Assembly: GCF_014204975.1 (NCBI RefSeq)
Contig: NZ_JACHMM010000001.1
Span: forward strand, 4,712,001-4,776,000
Origin: Jiangella mangrovi
GTDB lineage: Bacteria; Actinomycetota; Actinomycetes; Jiangellales; Jiangellaceae
Direction: 5' to 3'
Length of the DNA: 64,000 nt
Position numbers and translations under genes: made by a program. The notes under the pieces were generated by a model. It searched no databases. It saw only the letters and a program-made list of their open reading frames with translations, and had not been told where the DNA came from. Below, one piece after another: positions 57,039 to 64,000 of the stretch. Within the stretch, counting starts at the first letter, position 1. Every line of letters starts with the position of its first letter.

Positions 57039-57514
57039 TTGACCCGCTCGAGACGCTCGACGACCAGCGTGATGTTCTCCTTCACGGCGTCGCTGCCGTC
57101 GACGGAGAGCTGGTCGGTGGCGATCTTGCTGGGCCAGCCGTTGAAGAAGTTGAACCGCGCGACCTCCGTCAGCGACGAGTTGTAGATGACGACGGAGCCG
57201 TTCTTGCGCTTCGTGGAGCGCTCCGCGCCCAGGCCCGTGGTGCGGATGTCGTTGAACCACTTCCACAGCGGGTCCTGCGTCATGTCGTTGGACGCCACGC
57301 GGGTCAGCTGGACGTCGGGGGTCTCGACGACCTGACCGATCGACTTGACCTGCTGCTTCTTGCCGTCCTTGCCGGTCTGGGTCACCTTCATGACGCCGAT
57401 CTCCATGTCCAGCCCGGACACCGACATGAGCGCGCTCACCACCTCGCCGTCGATCTCGAGGAAGAAGTTCATCGCGATCATCGGGTCGAGCTTGAACAGT
57501 CCTGCCTCAGGCAC
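57035..57514 (-). CDS. eCIS tail tube protein 1 (major inner tube)
   Basis: 159 residues with FKLDPMIAMNFFLEIDGEVV at the start, VSGLDMEIGVMKVTQTGKDG, DPLWKWFNDIRT and KNGSVVIYNSSLTEVARFNF, the pattern of Pvc1/Afp1-like inner tube proteins. It directly follows the sheath gene (28 bp), as expected for the most abundant pair of structural proteins. ATG 57514. Confidence 0.92.
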   Translation of the reverse strand: MPEAGLFKLDPMIAMNFFLEIDGEVVSALMSVSGLDMEIGVMKVTQTGKDGKKQQVKSIGQVVETPDVQLTRVASNDMTQDPLWKWFNDIRTTGLGAERSTKRKNGSVVIYNSSLTEVARFNFFNGWPSKIATDQLSVDGSDAVKENITLVVERLERVK

Positions 57515-57542
57515 GTCGGTCTCCTTCGGTCGCGGTCGCCGG

Positions 57543-59114
57543 TCAGGCGGCGCTCTGCTTGGTCTGGCTGATCCGGAACACCACGAACTCGGCCGGCTTG
57601 ACCGGCGCGAGACCCACCTCGACGACGAGCTTCCCCTGGTCGATCGACTCCGGCGGGTTGGTCTCGGCGTCGCACTTCACGTAGAAGGCCTGGGCCGCGG
57701 ACTGGCCGAACAGCGCCCCGGCCTGCCACAGCCCGTGCAGGAAGCCGGTGAGGGTCCGCGAGACCCCCTCCCACAGCTTCACGTCGTTGGGCTCGAAGAC
57801 CGCCCACTGGGTGCCGTCCATGATCGTCGCCTCGACCATGTTGAACAGCCGGCGCACGTTGAGGTACGTCCAGTCGGTGTCCGACGAGAGCGTCCGGGCG
57901 CCCCAGACGCGGATGCCGCGGGTGCCGAACGGGCGGATGCAGTTGATGCCGATGGGGTTGAGCAGCGACTGCTCGTTCTGGGTCACGGGCCGCTCGACGT
58001 CGAGGACGCCGCGGATGGTGTCGTTGGCGGGCGCCTTCCAGACGCCGCGGGTCTCGTCGGTGCGCGCCCACACCCCGGCGACGTGGCCCGACGGCGGGAT
58101 CAGCGCGGTCGCATCGCCGTTGGTGGCGCCGGGGTTCTCGACGCTGACCCACGGGTAGTAGAGCGCGGCGAACGCGGAGTCGTACTGCGCCTGGTCGGAG
58201 CGCCACTCCTTGATCTGCTGCGGCGTCATGCCGGGCGGCGCGTCGAGCAAGGCCATGCGGTTGGAGTACTGCTCGCAGTGCGCGATCAGCGCGGTCTGCA
58301 CGGCCTTCCAGAGCCCGAGGTCGAGGCTGCCGTCGTCGCGGGTCGCGGCCGTGATCAGGTCGGGCACCAGGACCATGGTGACGTCCTCGGCGATGGCCAG
58401 GCCGTTGATGCCGGTGCGCGCGGACTCGGAGCCGGCGAACTTCCGGCCGCTGACCGGGACCGGACGGGGCGCGGCGCGCTCGAGCGGGTACTGGCCGGGC
58501 CGCAGCAGGTCCAGCTGCCCGGTGAGGTCGGTGTCGTCGGCCAGCGCGACCTTCACCGTGACGCGCGTCGATGCGGCGTTGACCACGGTCGCGGCATCGC
58601 GCGGTCCGCCCAGCGTGAGGTCGGGGTAGGACTCGACGACCTCGCCGCCCTGGACGACGTCGATGGTGAACGGCGCCGGGTCGGGGCTGTCGTCGTCGGC
58701 CGGCTCCTGCGCCGTGACGGCGACCGTGAGGTCCGCGTCGGGCTCCACGCTCTCGATGACCAGCGGGCTGCCGAGGCTGCGGTCGGACGCCGGCAGCCCC
58801 ACCGTCGACGGCTCCCCCGCCGGCTCGTTGTTGGGGACGCGGACGATGTAGGCGAGCGAGCCGCCGTTCTGGAAGTAGCCGTAGACCGAGAGCGGCAGCA
58901 CGGCGCCCTTCACGAAGCCGCCGTACAGCTGCTCGTACTGCGTCCAGCTGGTCACGAGCCGCGGCGCCAGGCCCTGCGGGTCGGCGGGGTCGTCGGCCGG
59001 CGCGCGCTCGGTGAACCCGACGAAGGCGGCGATGGCCGTGGGGACCGCGGTGAGGACCTTCTGCGACGAGGGAACCTCTTCGACGTACACTCCTGGCGCT
59101 GCGTAAGTGGGCAC
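57543..59114 (-). CDS. Contractile tail sheath protein
   Basis: 523 residues. N-terminal YAAPGVYVEEVPS (handshake strand), VGFTERAPADDP, PLSVYGYFQNGGSLAYIVRV; an inserted domain (about 100-240); C-terminal core with RGVLDVERPVTQNEQSLLNP, GTRGIRVWGARTLSSDTDW, YLNVRRLFNMVEATI and the terminal KPAEFVVFRISQ. A single-chain sheath like this marks a phage-tail/eCIS-type machine; type VI secretion has a two-protein sheath. GTG 59114 has AGAAAGAGG 6 nt upstream. The 149-bp gap before it may contain the main promoter of the structural operon. Confidence 0.94.
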   Translation of the reverse strand: MPTYAAPGVYVEEVPSSQKVLTAVPTAIAAFVGFTERAPADDPADPQGLAPRLVTSWTQYEQLYGGFVKGAVLPLSVYGYFQNGGSLAYIVRVPNNEPAGEPSTVGLPASDRSLGSPLVIESVEPDADLTVAVTAQEPADDDSPDPAPFTIDVVQGGEVVESYPDLTLGGPRDAATVVNAASTRVTVKVALADDTDLTGQLDLLRPGQYPLERAAPRPVPVSGRKFAGSESARTGINGLAIAEDVTMVLVPDLITAATRDDGSLDLGLWKAVQTALIAHCEQYSNRMALLDAPPGMTPQQIKEWRSDQAQYDSAFAALYYPWVSVENPGATNGDATALIPPSGHVAGVWARTDETRGVWKAPANDTIRGVLDVERPVTQNEQSLLNPIGINCIRPFGTRGIRVWGARTLSSDTDWTYLNVRRLFNMVEATIMDGTQWAVFEPNDVKLWEGVSRTLTGFLHGLWQAGALFGQSAAQAFYVKCDAETNPPESIDQGKLVVEVGLAPVKPAEFVVFRISQTKQSAA

Positions 59115-59263
59115 GACGACCTCTTTCTCAGGCGTGGGATCCGCACCGGTACGACCATTTCCCTGCCGGTCCCGGAATCGTACGAGGCACCATTCTCGGC
59201 CACTGCTCCGGCGATTCGGAATTCCCTCGGAACATGCACGCGCGCATGGACCGGGAATTCTCG

Positions 59264-59650
59264 TCAGGACGTGGTGCGCACGCTTCCCGGCTGCGTGACG
59301 GCGATGACCCCGCCCCATTGGCAGGTGCAGGTCGACGCGACGGTGAGCGCGTTCCGCCCGCCGACTCGCGTCAAGGGCGAGCCGGGCAGCCACCTCGACG
59401 TCGCCGGGATGCACGGCTGCGGCGTCAGCACGCCCATCGCGGCGCTCGTTGCGGCTGCGACCATGGGATTCGCCAAGGTGAGGCAGGTGCCGAACGGCCG
59501 GATGTTGACCAGCGGAACGGCGTCGTCGACGGTGGCGGCGGGCCGGCCCTCGACCATCACCCGGGCCAGTGGCAGCACCCCGAGCGACGACGGCGCGGAG
59601 CCGAACGTGCACATGATCTGGGCGGAGTCGACCACCTGCGGAGCGCCCAT
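59264..59650 (-). CDS. DUF4280 (PAAR-like) protein
   Basis: 128 residues: GAPQVVDSAQIMCTFGSAPS, VLPLARVMVEGRP, NIRPFGTCLTLANPMVAAAT, GVLTPQPCIPATSRWLPGSP and a C-terminal CTCQWGGVIAVTQPG. This is the DUF4280 family, which looks like PAAR proteins that sharpen spikes; four to five conserved Cys could bind metal. ATG 59650 with GGGAGAGAC upstream. First gene of the minus arm, about 150 bp before the sheath. Confidence 0.87.
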   Translation of the reverse strand: MGAPQVVDSAQIMCTFGSAPSSLGVLPLARVMVEGRPAATVDDAVPLVNIRPFGTCLTLANPMVAAATSAAMGVLTPQPCIPATSRWLPGSPLTRVGGRNALTVASTCTCQWGGVIAVTQPGSVRTTS

Positions 59651-59675
59651 GTCGTCTCTCCCTCGCGAATTGCGC

Positions 59676-60143
59676 CTACATTCCGGAGTCGCGCACCGAG
59701 GCGTCCAGTTTCTCGCCCGTCGTGGTCACGAAACACACGACATCGGTGTCGCCGTCCTCCCAGCCGCGCACGGACGGGAGCAGATAGGTGAAGAACAACG
59801 CCGAATCCAGATAGTTCGTGCCGACGTATTCGCCGAATTCCTCCGCGCAGGCGCCGTCGGCGAACCGGGTGAGCGCGTCGGCCCCCGGGAACGCGTCGGC
59901 CGCCTCGCCGTCCGGCCCCGTGTAGGCGACGACGGCGTACGCCTCCTGGTCGTGCTCGCTGTCGCACGGCACGCCGGCCAGTTCGGTGAGCTCGGCCTGC
60001 ACCTCGCCCGGAGCGGTGAAGCACTGGCCGGCCTCGATGTCGAGCACGCCCACGGCGCCGCCGTCGCCGTCGTCGCCCAGCAGGCCGCAGCCCGCCAGAA
60101 CGAACGCGCTCAGCGCGAGCACCGCGACACCGGCAGACCGCAC
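59676..60143 (-). CDS. Lipoprotein with septum-formation-like domain
   Basis: 155 residues. Lipoprotein signal VRSAGVAVLALSAFVLAGC puts the lipidated Cys at 19. The mature part resembles the Septum_form domain: AGQCFTAPGE, VPCDSEHDQEAYAVV, CAEEFGEYVGTNYL and WEDGDTDVVCFVTT, with paired Cys residues. GTG 60143 is chosen because the signal begins there. The name of the family is historical; its role is unclear. 25 bp upstream of DUF4280, so it may share transcription with the eCIS arm. Confidence 0.75.
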   Translation of the reverse strand: MRSAGVAVLALSAFVLAGCGLLGDDGDGGAVGVLDIEAGQCFTAPGEVQAELTELAGVPCDSEHDQEAYAVVAYTGPDGEAADAFPGADALTRFADGACAEEFGEYVGTNYLDSALFFTYLLPSVRGWEDGDTDVVCFVTTTGEKLDASVRDSGM

Positions 60144-60230
60144 CGCACACCTCCTCCGCCCGTCACCGAGGCTAGGGCCGCGACCTCCGGCCGGGACAGG
60201 CCCGCGGCCCATGCGCGGAGGCATGAACGG

Positions 60231-60260
60231 TTGACACGTAGGATTTTTCCTACCTATGGT
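60231..60260 (+). promoter_or_regulatory. Promoter with ArsR-type operator in the spacer
   Basis: TTGACA at 60231-60236 and TATGGT at 60255-60260 are separated by 18 bp. The spacer contains the perfect inverted repeat GTAGGA-TTTT-TCCTAC (60238-60253). A repressor there would block polymerase directly. The start codon follows 8 bp after the -10, so the transcript is probably leaderless or nearly so. The ArsR protein encoded two genes on is the obvious candidate repressor. Confidence 0.75.
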
Positions 60261-60267
60261 TCGGGGC

Positions 60268-60633
60268 ATGAGCCTGACACAGATCCAGACGCTGACCGTG
60301 TTCGTCGACGACCAGGAGCGGGCCCGGTCCTTCTACGCCGACGTGCTCGGCTTCGAGGTCCGCACCGACGTCGCCATGGGCGACAACCGCTGGCTCGAGG
60401 TCGCCCCGCCCGGCGCTGCGACGACGATCGTGCTGCACCGCCCGTTCCCCGGCGCCACGGCCGGCTCGTCGGCCGGCACCATCCTGGCCTCGTCCGACCT
60501 CGACGCCGACGTCGACCGGCTGCGCTCCGCCGGGGTCACCGTCGACGGCCCCACGGAGCTGCCCTGGGGACGCCAGGCCACGTTCGCCGACCCGGACGGC
60601 AACGGCTACGTGCTGTCCGCGCCCGCGGCCTGA
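60268..60633 (+). CDS. VOC (glyoxalase/bleomycin-resistance fold) protein
   Basis: 121 residues with the paired beta-alpha-beta-beta-beta modules of the vicinal oxygen chelate superfamily: IQTLTVFVDDQERARSFYAD, VLGFEVRTDV, and the second-half WGRQATFADPDGNGYVLS. Metal-ligand positions (Gln near the start, His in IVLHRP, a C-terminal acid) are compatible with activity, but the substrate is unknown. ATG 60268. First gene of the VOC-ArsR-SRPBCC operon. Confidence 0.88.
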   Translation: MSLTQIQTLTVFVDDQERARSFYADVLGFEVRTDVAMGDNRWLEVAPPGAATTIVLHRPFPGATAGSSAGTILASSDLDADVDRLRSAGVTVDGPTELPWGRQATFADPDGNGYVLSAPAA

Positions 60634-60647
60634 CGGGGTTCGCGCCC

Positions 60648-60995
60648 GTGCCGCAGCGAGGCAAGTCGTCGCCGGCCGACCGGCTGTTCGGCGCGCTGGC
60701 CAACCCGACCCGCCGCGACATCCTCGACCTGCTGCTCGACGGCGAGCAGACGGTGCAGGACATCGCCGAGCGGTTCGACATGGCCCGGCCGAGCGTCTCG
60801 GAGCACCTGCGCGTGCTCCGAGACACCGACCTCGTCCGCGAGGAGCAGCGCGGCCGGCACCGCTACTACGCCGTGCACGCCGAGCCGCTGGTCGGCGTCC
60901 GCGACTGGCTCTCGCCCTACGAGCGGTACTGGCGGGCCCGGCTCACCGACCTCGGCGACGTGCTCGACGACCTGAGCGAGGGTGGCGACGCGTGA
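60648..60995 (+). CDS. ArsR family transcriptional regulator
   Basis: 115 residues with winged helix FGALANPTRRDILDLLLDGE, VQDIAERFDMARPSVSEHLR (recognition helix) and VREEQRGRHRYYAVH wing. The metal-binding cysteines of classical ArsR are absent; this is the SRPBCC-associated subclass that senses other signals. GTG 60648 lies 14 bp after the VOC stop; its stop overlaps the SRPBCC gene (GTGA). It probably binds the GTAGGA palindrome. Confidence 0.9.
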   Translation: MPQRGKSSPADRLFGALANPTRRDILDLLLDGEQTVQDIAERFDMARPSVSEHLRVLRDTDLVREEQRGRHRYYAVHAEPLVGVRDWLSPYERYWRARLTDLGDVLDDLSEGGDA

Positions 60996-61432
60996 CCCGC
61001 ACCGAGATCGAGCTGGACCAGTTCTACCCGCACCCGCCGGCGCTGGTCTGGCGGGCGCTGACGGCGCCGGAGCTGCTGGCCCGCTGGCTGATGCCGCCCG
61101 ACGGCTTCGAGCCGCGGGTCGGCGCCCGGTTCACCATGACGGCCAAGCCGATCGAGGCGGTCGGCTTCTCCGGCACCGTCGCCTGCGAGGTGCTCGAGCT
61201 GGTCGAGCCGGAGCTGATCAGCTTCAGCTGGGACGACGCCGCGGCGCCCGAGCCGTCGGGCTGGGTGGTGAGCTTCGCGCTGCGCCCCGAAGGACGCGGG
61301 ACCCGGCTGCTCTTCACCCACCGCGGCTTCGACCCGGACTCCCCCGCCGCCCAGCTGTCGCGCACGATCATGGGCAACGGCTGGCGGCGGATCCTCGCCG
61401 CACTGGGCGAGGCCGCCGCCGACGCGGCGTGA
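60992..61432 (+). CDS. SRPBCC (AHSA1-type) protein
   Basis: 146 residues of the START-like fold: EIELDQFYPHPPALVWRALT, LLARWLMPPDGFEPRVGARF, and the terminal helix IMGNGWRRILAALGEA. These proteins bind hydrophobic ligands and are very often encoded after an ArsR regulator of this subclass. GTG 60992 overlaps the arsR stop. The function of the set is unknown. Confidence 0.88.
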   Translation: MTRTEIELDQFYPHPPALVWRALTAPELLARWLMPPDGFEPRVGARFTMTAKPIEAVGFSGTVACEVLELVEPELISFSWDDAAAPEPSGWVVSFALRPEGRGTRLLFTHRGFDPDSPAAQLSRTIMGNGWRRILAALGEAAADAA

Positions 61433-61434
61433 GC

Positions 61435-61484
61435 GATGGTTGAGGGATCGGTGCTGCTCAGGCGACACCTATCCCTCAACCATC
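61435..61484. terminator. Bidirectional terminator hairpin
   Basis: GATGGTTGAGGGAT at 61435-61448 pairs perfectly with ATCCCTCAACCATC at 61471-61484; GGTG/CACC can extend the stem inward. It lies between the convergent SRPBCC and RNase J genes. Confidence 0.82.
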
Positions 61485-61497
61485 CCGGCCGGGCCCG

Positions 61498-63186
61498 TTA
61501 GGACTCGACGACCACCGGGATGATCATGGGGCGGCGGCGCAGCCGGCCGCCGACCCAGCGGCCGATGGTGCGGCGCACCGTCTGCTGCAGCTGGTAGGTG
61601 TCGGCGTTGCCGCCCTCGGCCGCCTTCTCGAGCGCGGTGATGAGCTCGGGCCGGATGTCGTCGAAGACGGACTCGTCCTCGGCGAACCCGCGGGCGTGGA
61701 TCTCGGGGCCGCCGGTGACCTTGCCGGTGACGGAGTCGACCACCACGACGACGGAGATGAAGCCCTCTTCGCCGAGGATGCGGCGGTCCTTGAGCGAGGC
61801 CTCGGCCACGCCGCCGACGTTGGAGCCGTCGACGTAGACGTAGCCGCACGGCACCGCACCCACCACGCGGGCGACACCGTCGACGAGGTCGACGACGACG
61901 CCGTCCTCGGCCAGCGCCACGCGGTCGCGCGGCACGCCGGCGGCGACGGCGATGTCGGCGTTGGCGAACAGGTGCCGGGTCTCGCCGTGGATCGGCATGA
62001 CGTTGCGCGGCTTGACCAGGTTGTACACGAACAGCAGCTCGCCGGCCGAGGCGTGCCCGGACGTGTGCACCTTGGCGTTGCCCTTGTGCACGACGGTGGC
62101 GCCCTCGCGGGTGAGGCCGTTGATGACGCGGCCGACGGCGTTCTCGTTGCCCGGGATGAGCGACGACGCCAGCACGACGACGTCGCCGGGCTCGATGCGG
62201 ATGGCCGGGTGGTCGCGGTTGGCGATGCGCGAGAGCGCCGCCATGGGCTCGCCCTGCGACCCGGTGGACATGAGCACGACCTCTTCGGGCGGCAGGTTGT
62301 CGATCGACTTGAGGTCGACCAGCGTGCCGCCGGGGATGGTGAGGTAGCCGAGGTCGCGGGCGATGCCCATGTTGCGGACCATGGACCGGCCGACGAAGGC
62401 GACCTTGCGGCCGTGCGCGACGGCGACGTCGAGGACCTGCTGCACGCGGTGGACGTGGCTGGCGAACGAGGCGACCACGACACGGCGCGGCGCGCGGGCG
62501 AAGACGCCGTCGAGGACGTCGGCGATGTCGCGCTCGTGCGGGGTGAAGCCGGGCACCTCGGCGTTGGTGGAGTCGACCATGAACAGGTCGACGCCGGCGT
62601 CGCCGAGCCGGGCGAACCCGTTGAGGTCGGTCAGCCGGCCGTCGAGCGGCAGCTGGTCCATCTTGAAGTCGCCGGTGTGCAGCACGACGCCGGCGGGCGT
62701 GCGGATGGCCAGCGCCAGCGCGTCGGGGATGGAGTGGTTGACGGCGAGGAACTCGACCTCGAACGGGCCGAACCGCTCCGTCTGCCCCTCCTTGACCTGC
62801 AGCTGGTAGGCGTCGATGCGATGCTCCTTGAGCTTCGCCTCGACCAGCGCCAGGGTGAGCCGGGACCCGACGACGGGGATGTCCTGCTTCTCGCGCAGTA
62901 GGAACGGGACGGCGCCGATGTGGTCCTCGTGCCCGTGCGTGAGGACGATGGCCTCGACGTCGTCGAGACGGTCCCGGATGTACTCGAAGTCGGGGAGGAT
63001 GAGGTCGACGCCGGGCTGGTTGTCCTCGGGGAACAGCACGCCGCAGTCGACGATCAGCAGCCGCCCGCCGTGCTCGAACACGGTCATGTTGCGGCCGACC
63101 TCGCCCAGCCCGCCGAGCGGGACGAGGCGCAGCGCGCCGGGGGCGAGCGGAGGGGGCGTGGAGAGTTCGGGGTGCGGATGGCTCAT
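61498..63186 (-). CDS. rnj: Ribonuclease J
   Basis: 562 residues, metallo-beta-lactamase/beta-CASP RNase acting in mRNA decay and 5' end processing. Metal motif HGHEDHIG (His84, His86, Asp88, His89), LHTGDFKMD, and beta-CASP motifs VDSTNAE, STGSQGEPM and HTSGHAS are all present; the C-terminal domain ends PMIIPVVVE. ATG 63186 overlaps the dapA stop (ATGA). The dapA-rnj pair is conserved in actinobacteria. Confidence 0.95.
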   Translation of the reverse strand: MSHPHPELSTPPPLAPGALRLVPLGGLGEVGRNMTVFEHGGRLLIVDCGVLFPEDNQPGVDLILPDFEYIRDRLDDVEAIVLTHGHEDHIGAVPFLLREKQDIPVVGSRLTLALVEAKLKEHRIDAYQLQVKEGQTERFGPFEVEFLAVNHSIPDALALAIRTPAGVVLHTGDFKMDQLPLDGRLTDLNGFARLGDAGVDLFMVDSTNAEVPGFTPHERDIADVLDGVFARAPRRVVVASFASHVHRVQQVLDVAVAHGRKVAFVGRSMVRNMGIARDLGYLTIPGGTLVDLKSIDNLPPEEVVLMSTGSQGEPMAALSRIANRDHPAIRIEPGDVVVLASSLIPGNENAVGRVINGLTREGATVVHKGNAKVHTSGHASAGELLFVYNLVKPRNVMPIHGETRHLFANADIAVAAGVPRDRVALAEDGVVVDLVDGVARVVGAVPCGYVYVDGSNVGGVAEASLKDRRILGEEGFISVVVVVDSVTGKVTGGPEIHARGFAEDESVFDDIRPELITALEKAAEGGNADTYQLQQTVRRTIGRWVGGRLRRRPMIIPVVVES

Positions 63187-64000
63187 GCGAGCCCCGCCTC
63201 GGCGAGGTCGGCGCGCAGCAGCGCGACCTGCTCGTCGGTGGCGGGGATGAGGGGCGAGCGGACCGTGCGGTGCCGGATCACGCCCAGGTGCTGGACGGCG
63301 GCCTTGGCCATGATGGCTCCTTGGGTTCGGGTCATGATGCCGCGCACGGCCGGGATGACCTGACGGTGCAGGTCGAGCGCCCGGCGCAGGTCGCCGGAGT
63401 CGACGGCGCGGATCATCTGCGCGTACTGGGCGGCCGCCACGTGGCCGACGACGCTGACCACGCCGACGGCGCCGTGCGTGAGCAGCGCGAGGTTGAGGGC
63501 GTCGTCGCCGGAGTAGTAGGCCAGTCCGCTGCGGGCGATGACCTCGGACGAGGCGAACACGTCGCCCTTGGCGTCCTTGACCGCGACGATGCGGTCGTGC
63601 TCGGCCAGCCGGAGCAGGGTCTCGGTGGCGATGGGCACCCCGGTGCGGACGGGGATGTCGTAGAGCATGACCGGGAGGTCGGTGGCCGACGCGACGGCGA
63701 CGAAGTGCTGGTAGAGCGCCTCTTGCGGCGGCCGGCTGTAGTAGGGCGTGACCAGCAGCAGCCCGTGCGCGCCGGCCTTCTGCGCGGCCTGCGCGAGCTC
63801 GCTGGTGTGGCGGGTGTCGTTGGTGCCGACGCCGGCGACGACGCGGGCGCGCGAGCCGACGGCCTCGAGCACGGCCCGCAGGATGAGGTCCTTCTCGGCG
63901 TCGGACGTGGTGGGGCTCTCACCGGTGGTGCCGCTGACCACGAGGCCGTCGCAGCCCTGGTCGACGAGCTTCTCCGCCAGGGCGGCGGTGCCCTCGAGGT
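63183..64000 (-). CDS. dapA: 4-hydroxy-tetrahydrodipicolinate synthase, C-terminal part
   Basis: About 272 residues are visible; the start lies past the window edge. Signature GTTGESPTTSDAEK, VTPYYSRPPQEALYQHF with the catalytic Tyr, and the Schiff-base lysine in VAVKDAKGD. The enzyme condenses pyruvate with aspartate semialdehyde for lysine and diaminopimelate synthesis. Its stop overlaps the rnj start. Confidence 0.94.
   Translation of the reverse strand, partial: LEGTAALAEKLVDQGCDGLVVSGTTGESPTTSDAEKDLILRAVLEAVGSRARVVAGVGTNDTRHTSELAQAAQKAGAHGLLLVTPYYSRPPQEALYQHFVAVASATDLPVMLYDIPVRTGVPIATETLLRLAEHDRIVAVKDAKGDVFASSEVIARSGLAYYSGDDALNLALLTHGAVGVVSVVGHVAAAQYAQMIRAVDSGDLRRALDLHRQVIPAVRGIMTRTQGAIMAKAAVQHLGVIRHRTVRSPLIPATDEQVALLRADLAEAGLA

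Noticed and set aside
57543-59114. Type VI secretion sheath
   Set aside because: T6SS uses two sheath proteins plus TssJ/L/M membrane proteins; here the sheath is one chain and none of those are present.
47148-59650. Prophage or R-type tailocin
   Set aside because: No terminase, portal, capsid, integrase, holin, lysin or tail fibre is present, while the AAA+ ATPase, DUF4255, DUF4157 and LysM hub point to an eCIS.

Overview
This is 64 kb of very GC-rich DNA with dense, often overlapping genes (GTGA and ATGA junctions). It carries a classic actinobacterial chromosomal core: rny, recX-recA, DUF3046, lhr, clgR, cinA, pgsA, rimO, ftsK, rnj-dapA. The gene content points to an Actinomycete. A Jiangella-like genus is a guess from memory and is not proven by the sequence.

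Layout. 1-9.7 kb: end of an amino-acid ABC permease, then RNase Y, a 920-bp palindrome-rich gap, recX-recA, a four-gene ABC-2/MFS export operon, a lipoprotein and DUF3046. 9.7-21.7 kb: the large helicase Lhr, a GNAT enzyme, then the minus-strand run ftsK-hydrolase-rimO-pgsA-cinA and clgR-flavin reductase. 21.8-27.7 kb: a PadR-controlled MacB/FtsX-type ABC exporter and a DUF917/HyuA pair, facing a PucR regulator across a perfect-stem terminator. 29.6-30.4 kb: an unassigned helical protein.

30.5-59.7 kb is the centrepiece, an extracellular/cytoplasmic contractile injection system (eCIS). It has two convergent arms meeting at a hairpin near 47.1 kb. The plus arm encodes a DUF4157 protein with a C-terminal ADP-ribosyltransferase-like domain (likely cargo toxin), the eCIS AAA+ ATPase, DUF4255, and three tandem bitopic membrane proteins of 757, 864 and 1996 aa built of beta-sandwich repeats. 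The minus arm encodes a PAAR-like DUF4280 protein, sheath, two tube proteins, a tail-assembly protein, DUF6760, a 936-aa Arg/Ala/Gly repeat protein of unknown role, a LysM hub, a VgrG/gp5-like spike, gp25, baseplate J, a tail protein I-like subunit and a tail-anchored zinc-ribbon protein. There are no phage head, integrase or lysis genes, so this is not a prophage. A plausible model (inference) is a particle docked to the cell's own membrane by the giant proteins, delivering an ADP-ribosylating effector.

59.7-64 kb: a septum-formation-type lipoprotein, a VOC-ArsR-SRPBCC operon with an operator palindrome inside its promoter, RNase J and the end of dapA. In many actinobacteria rnj and ftsK lie close together, so about 40 kb of accessory DNA seems to separate them here.
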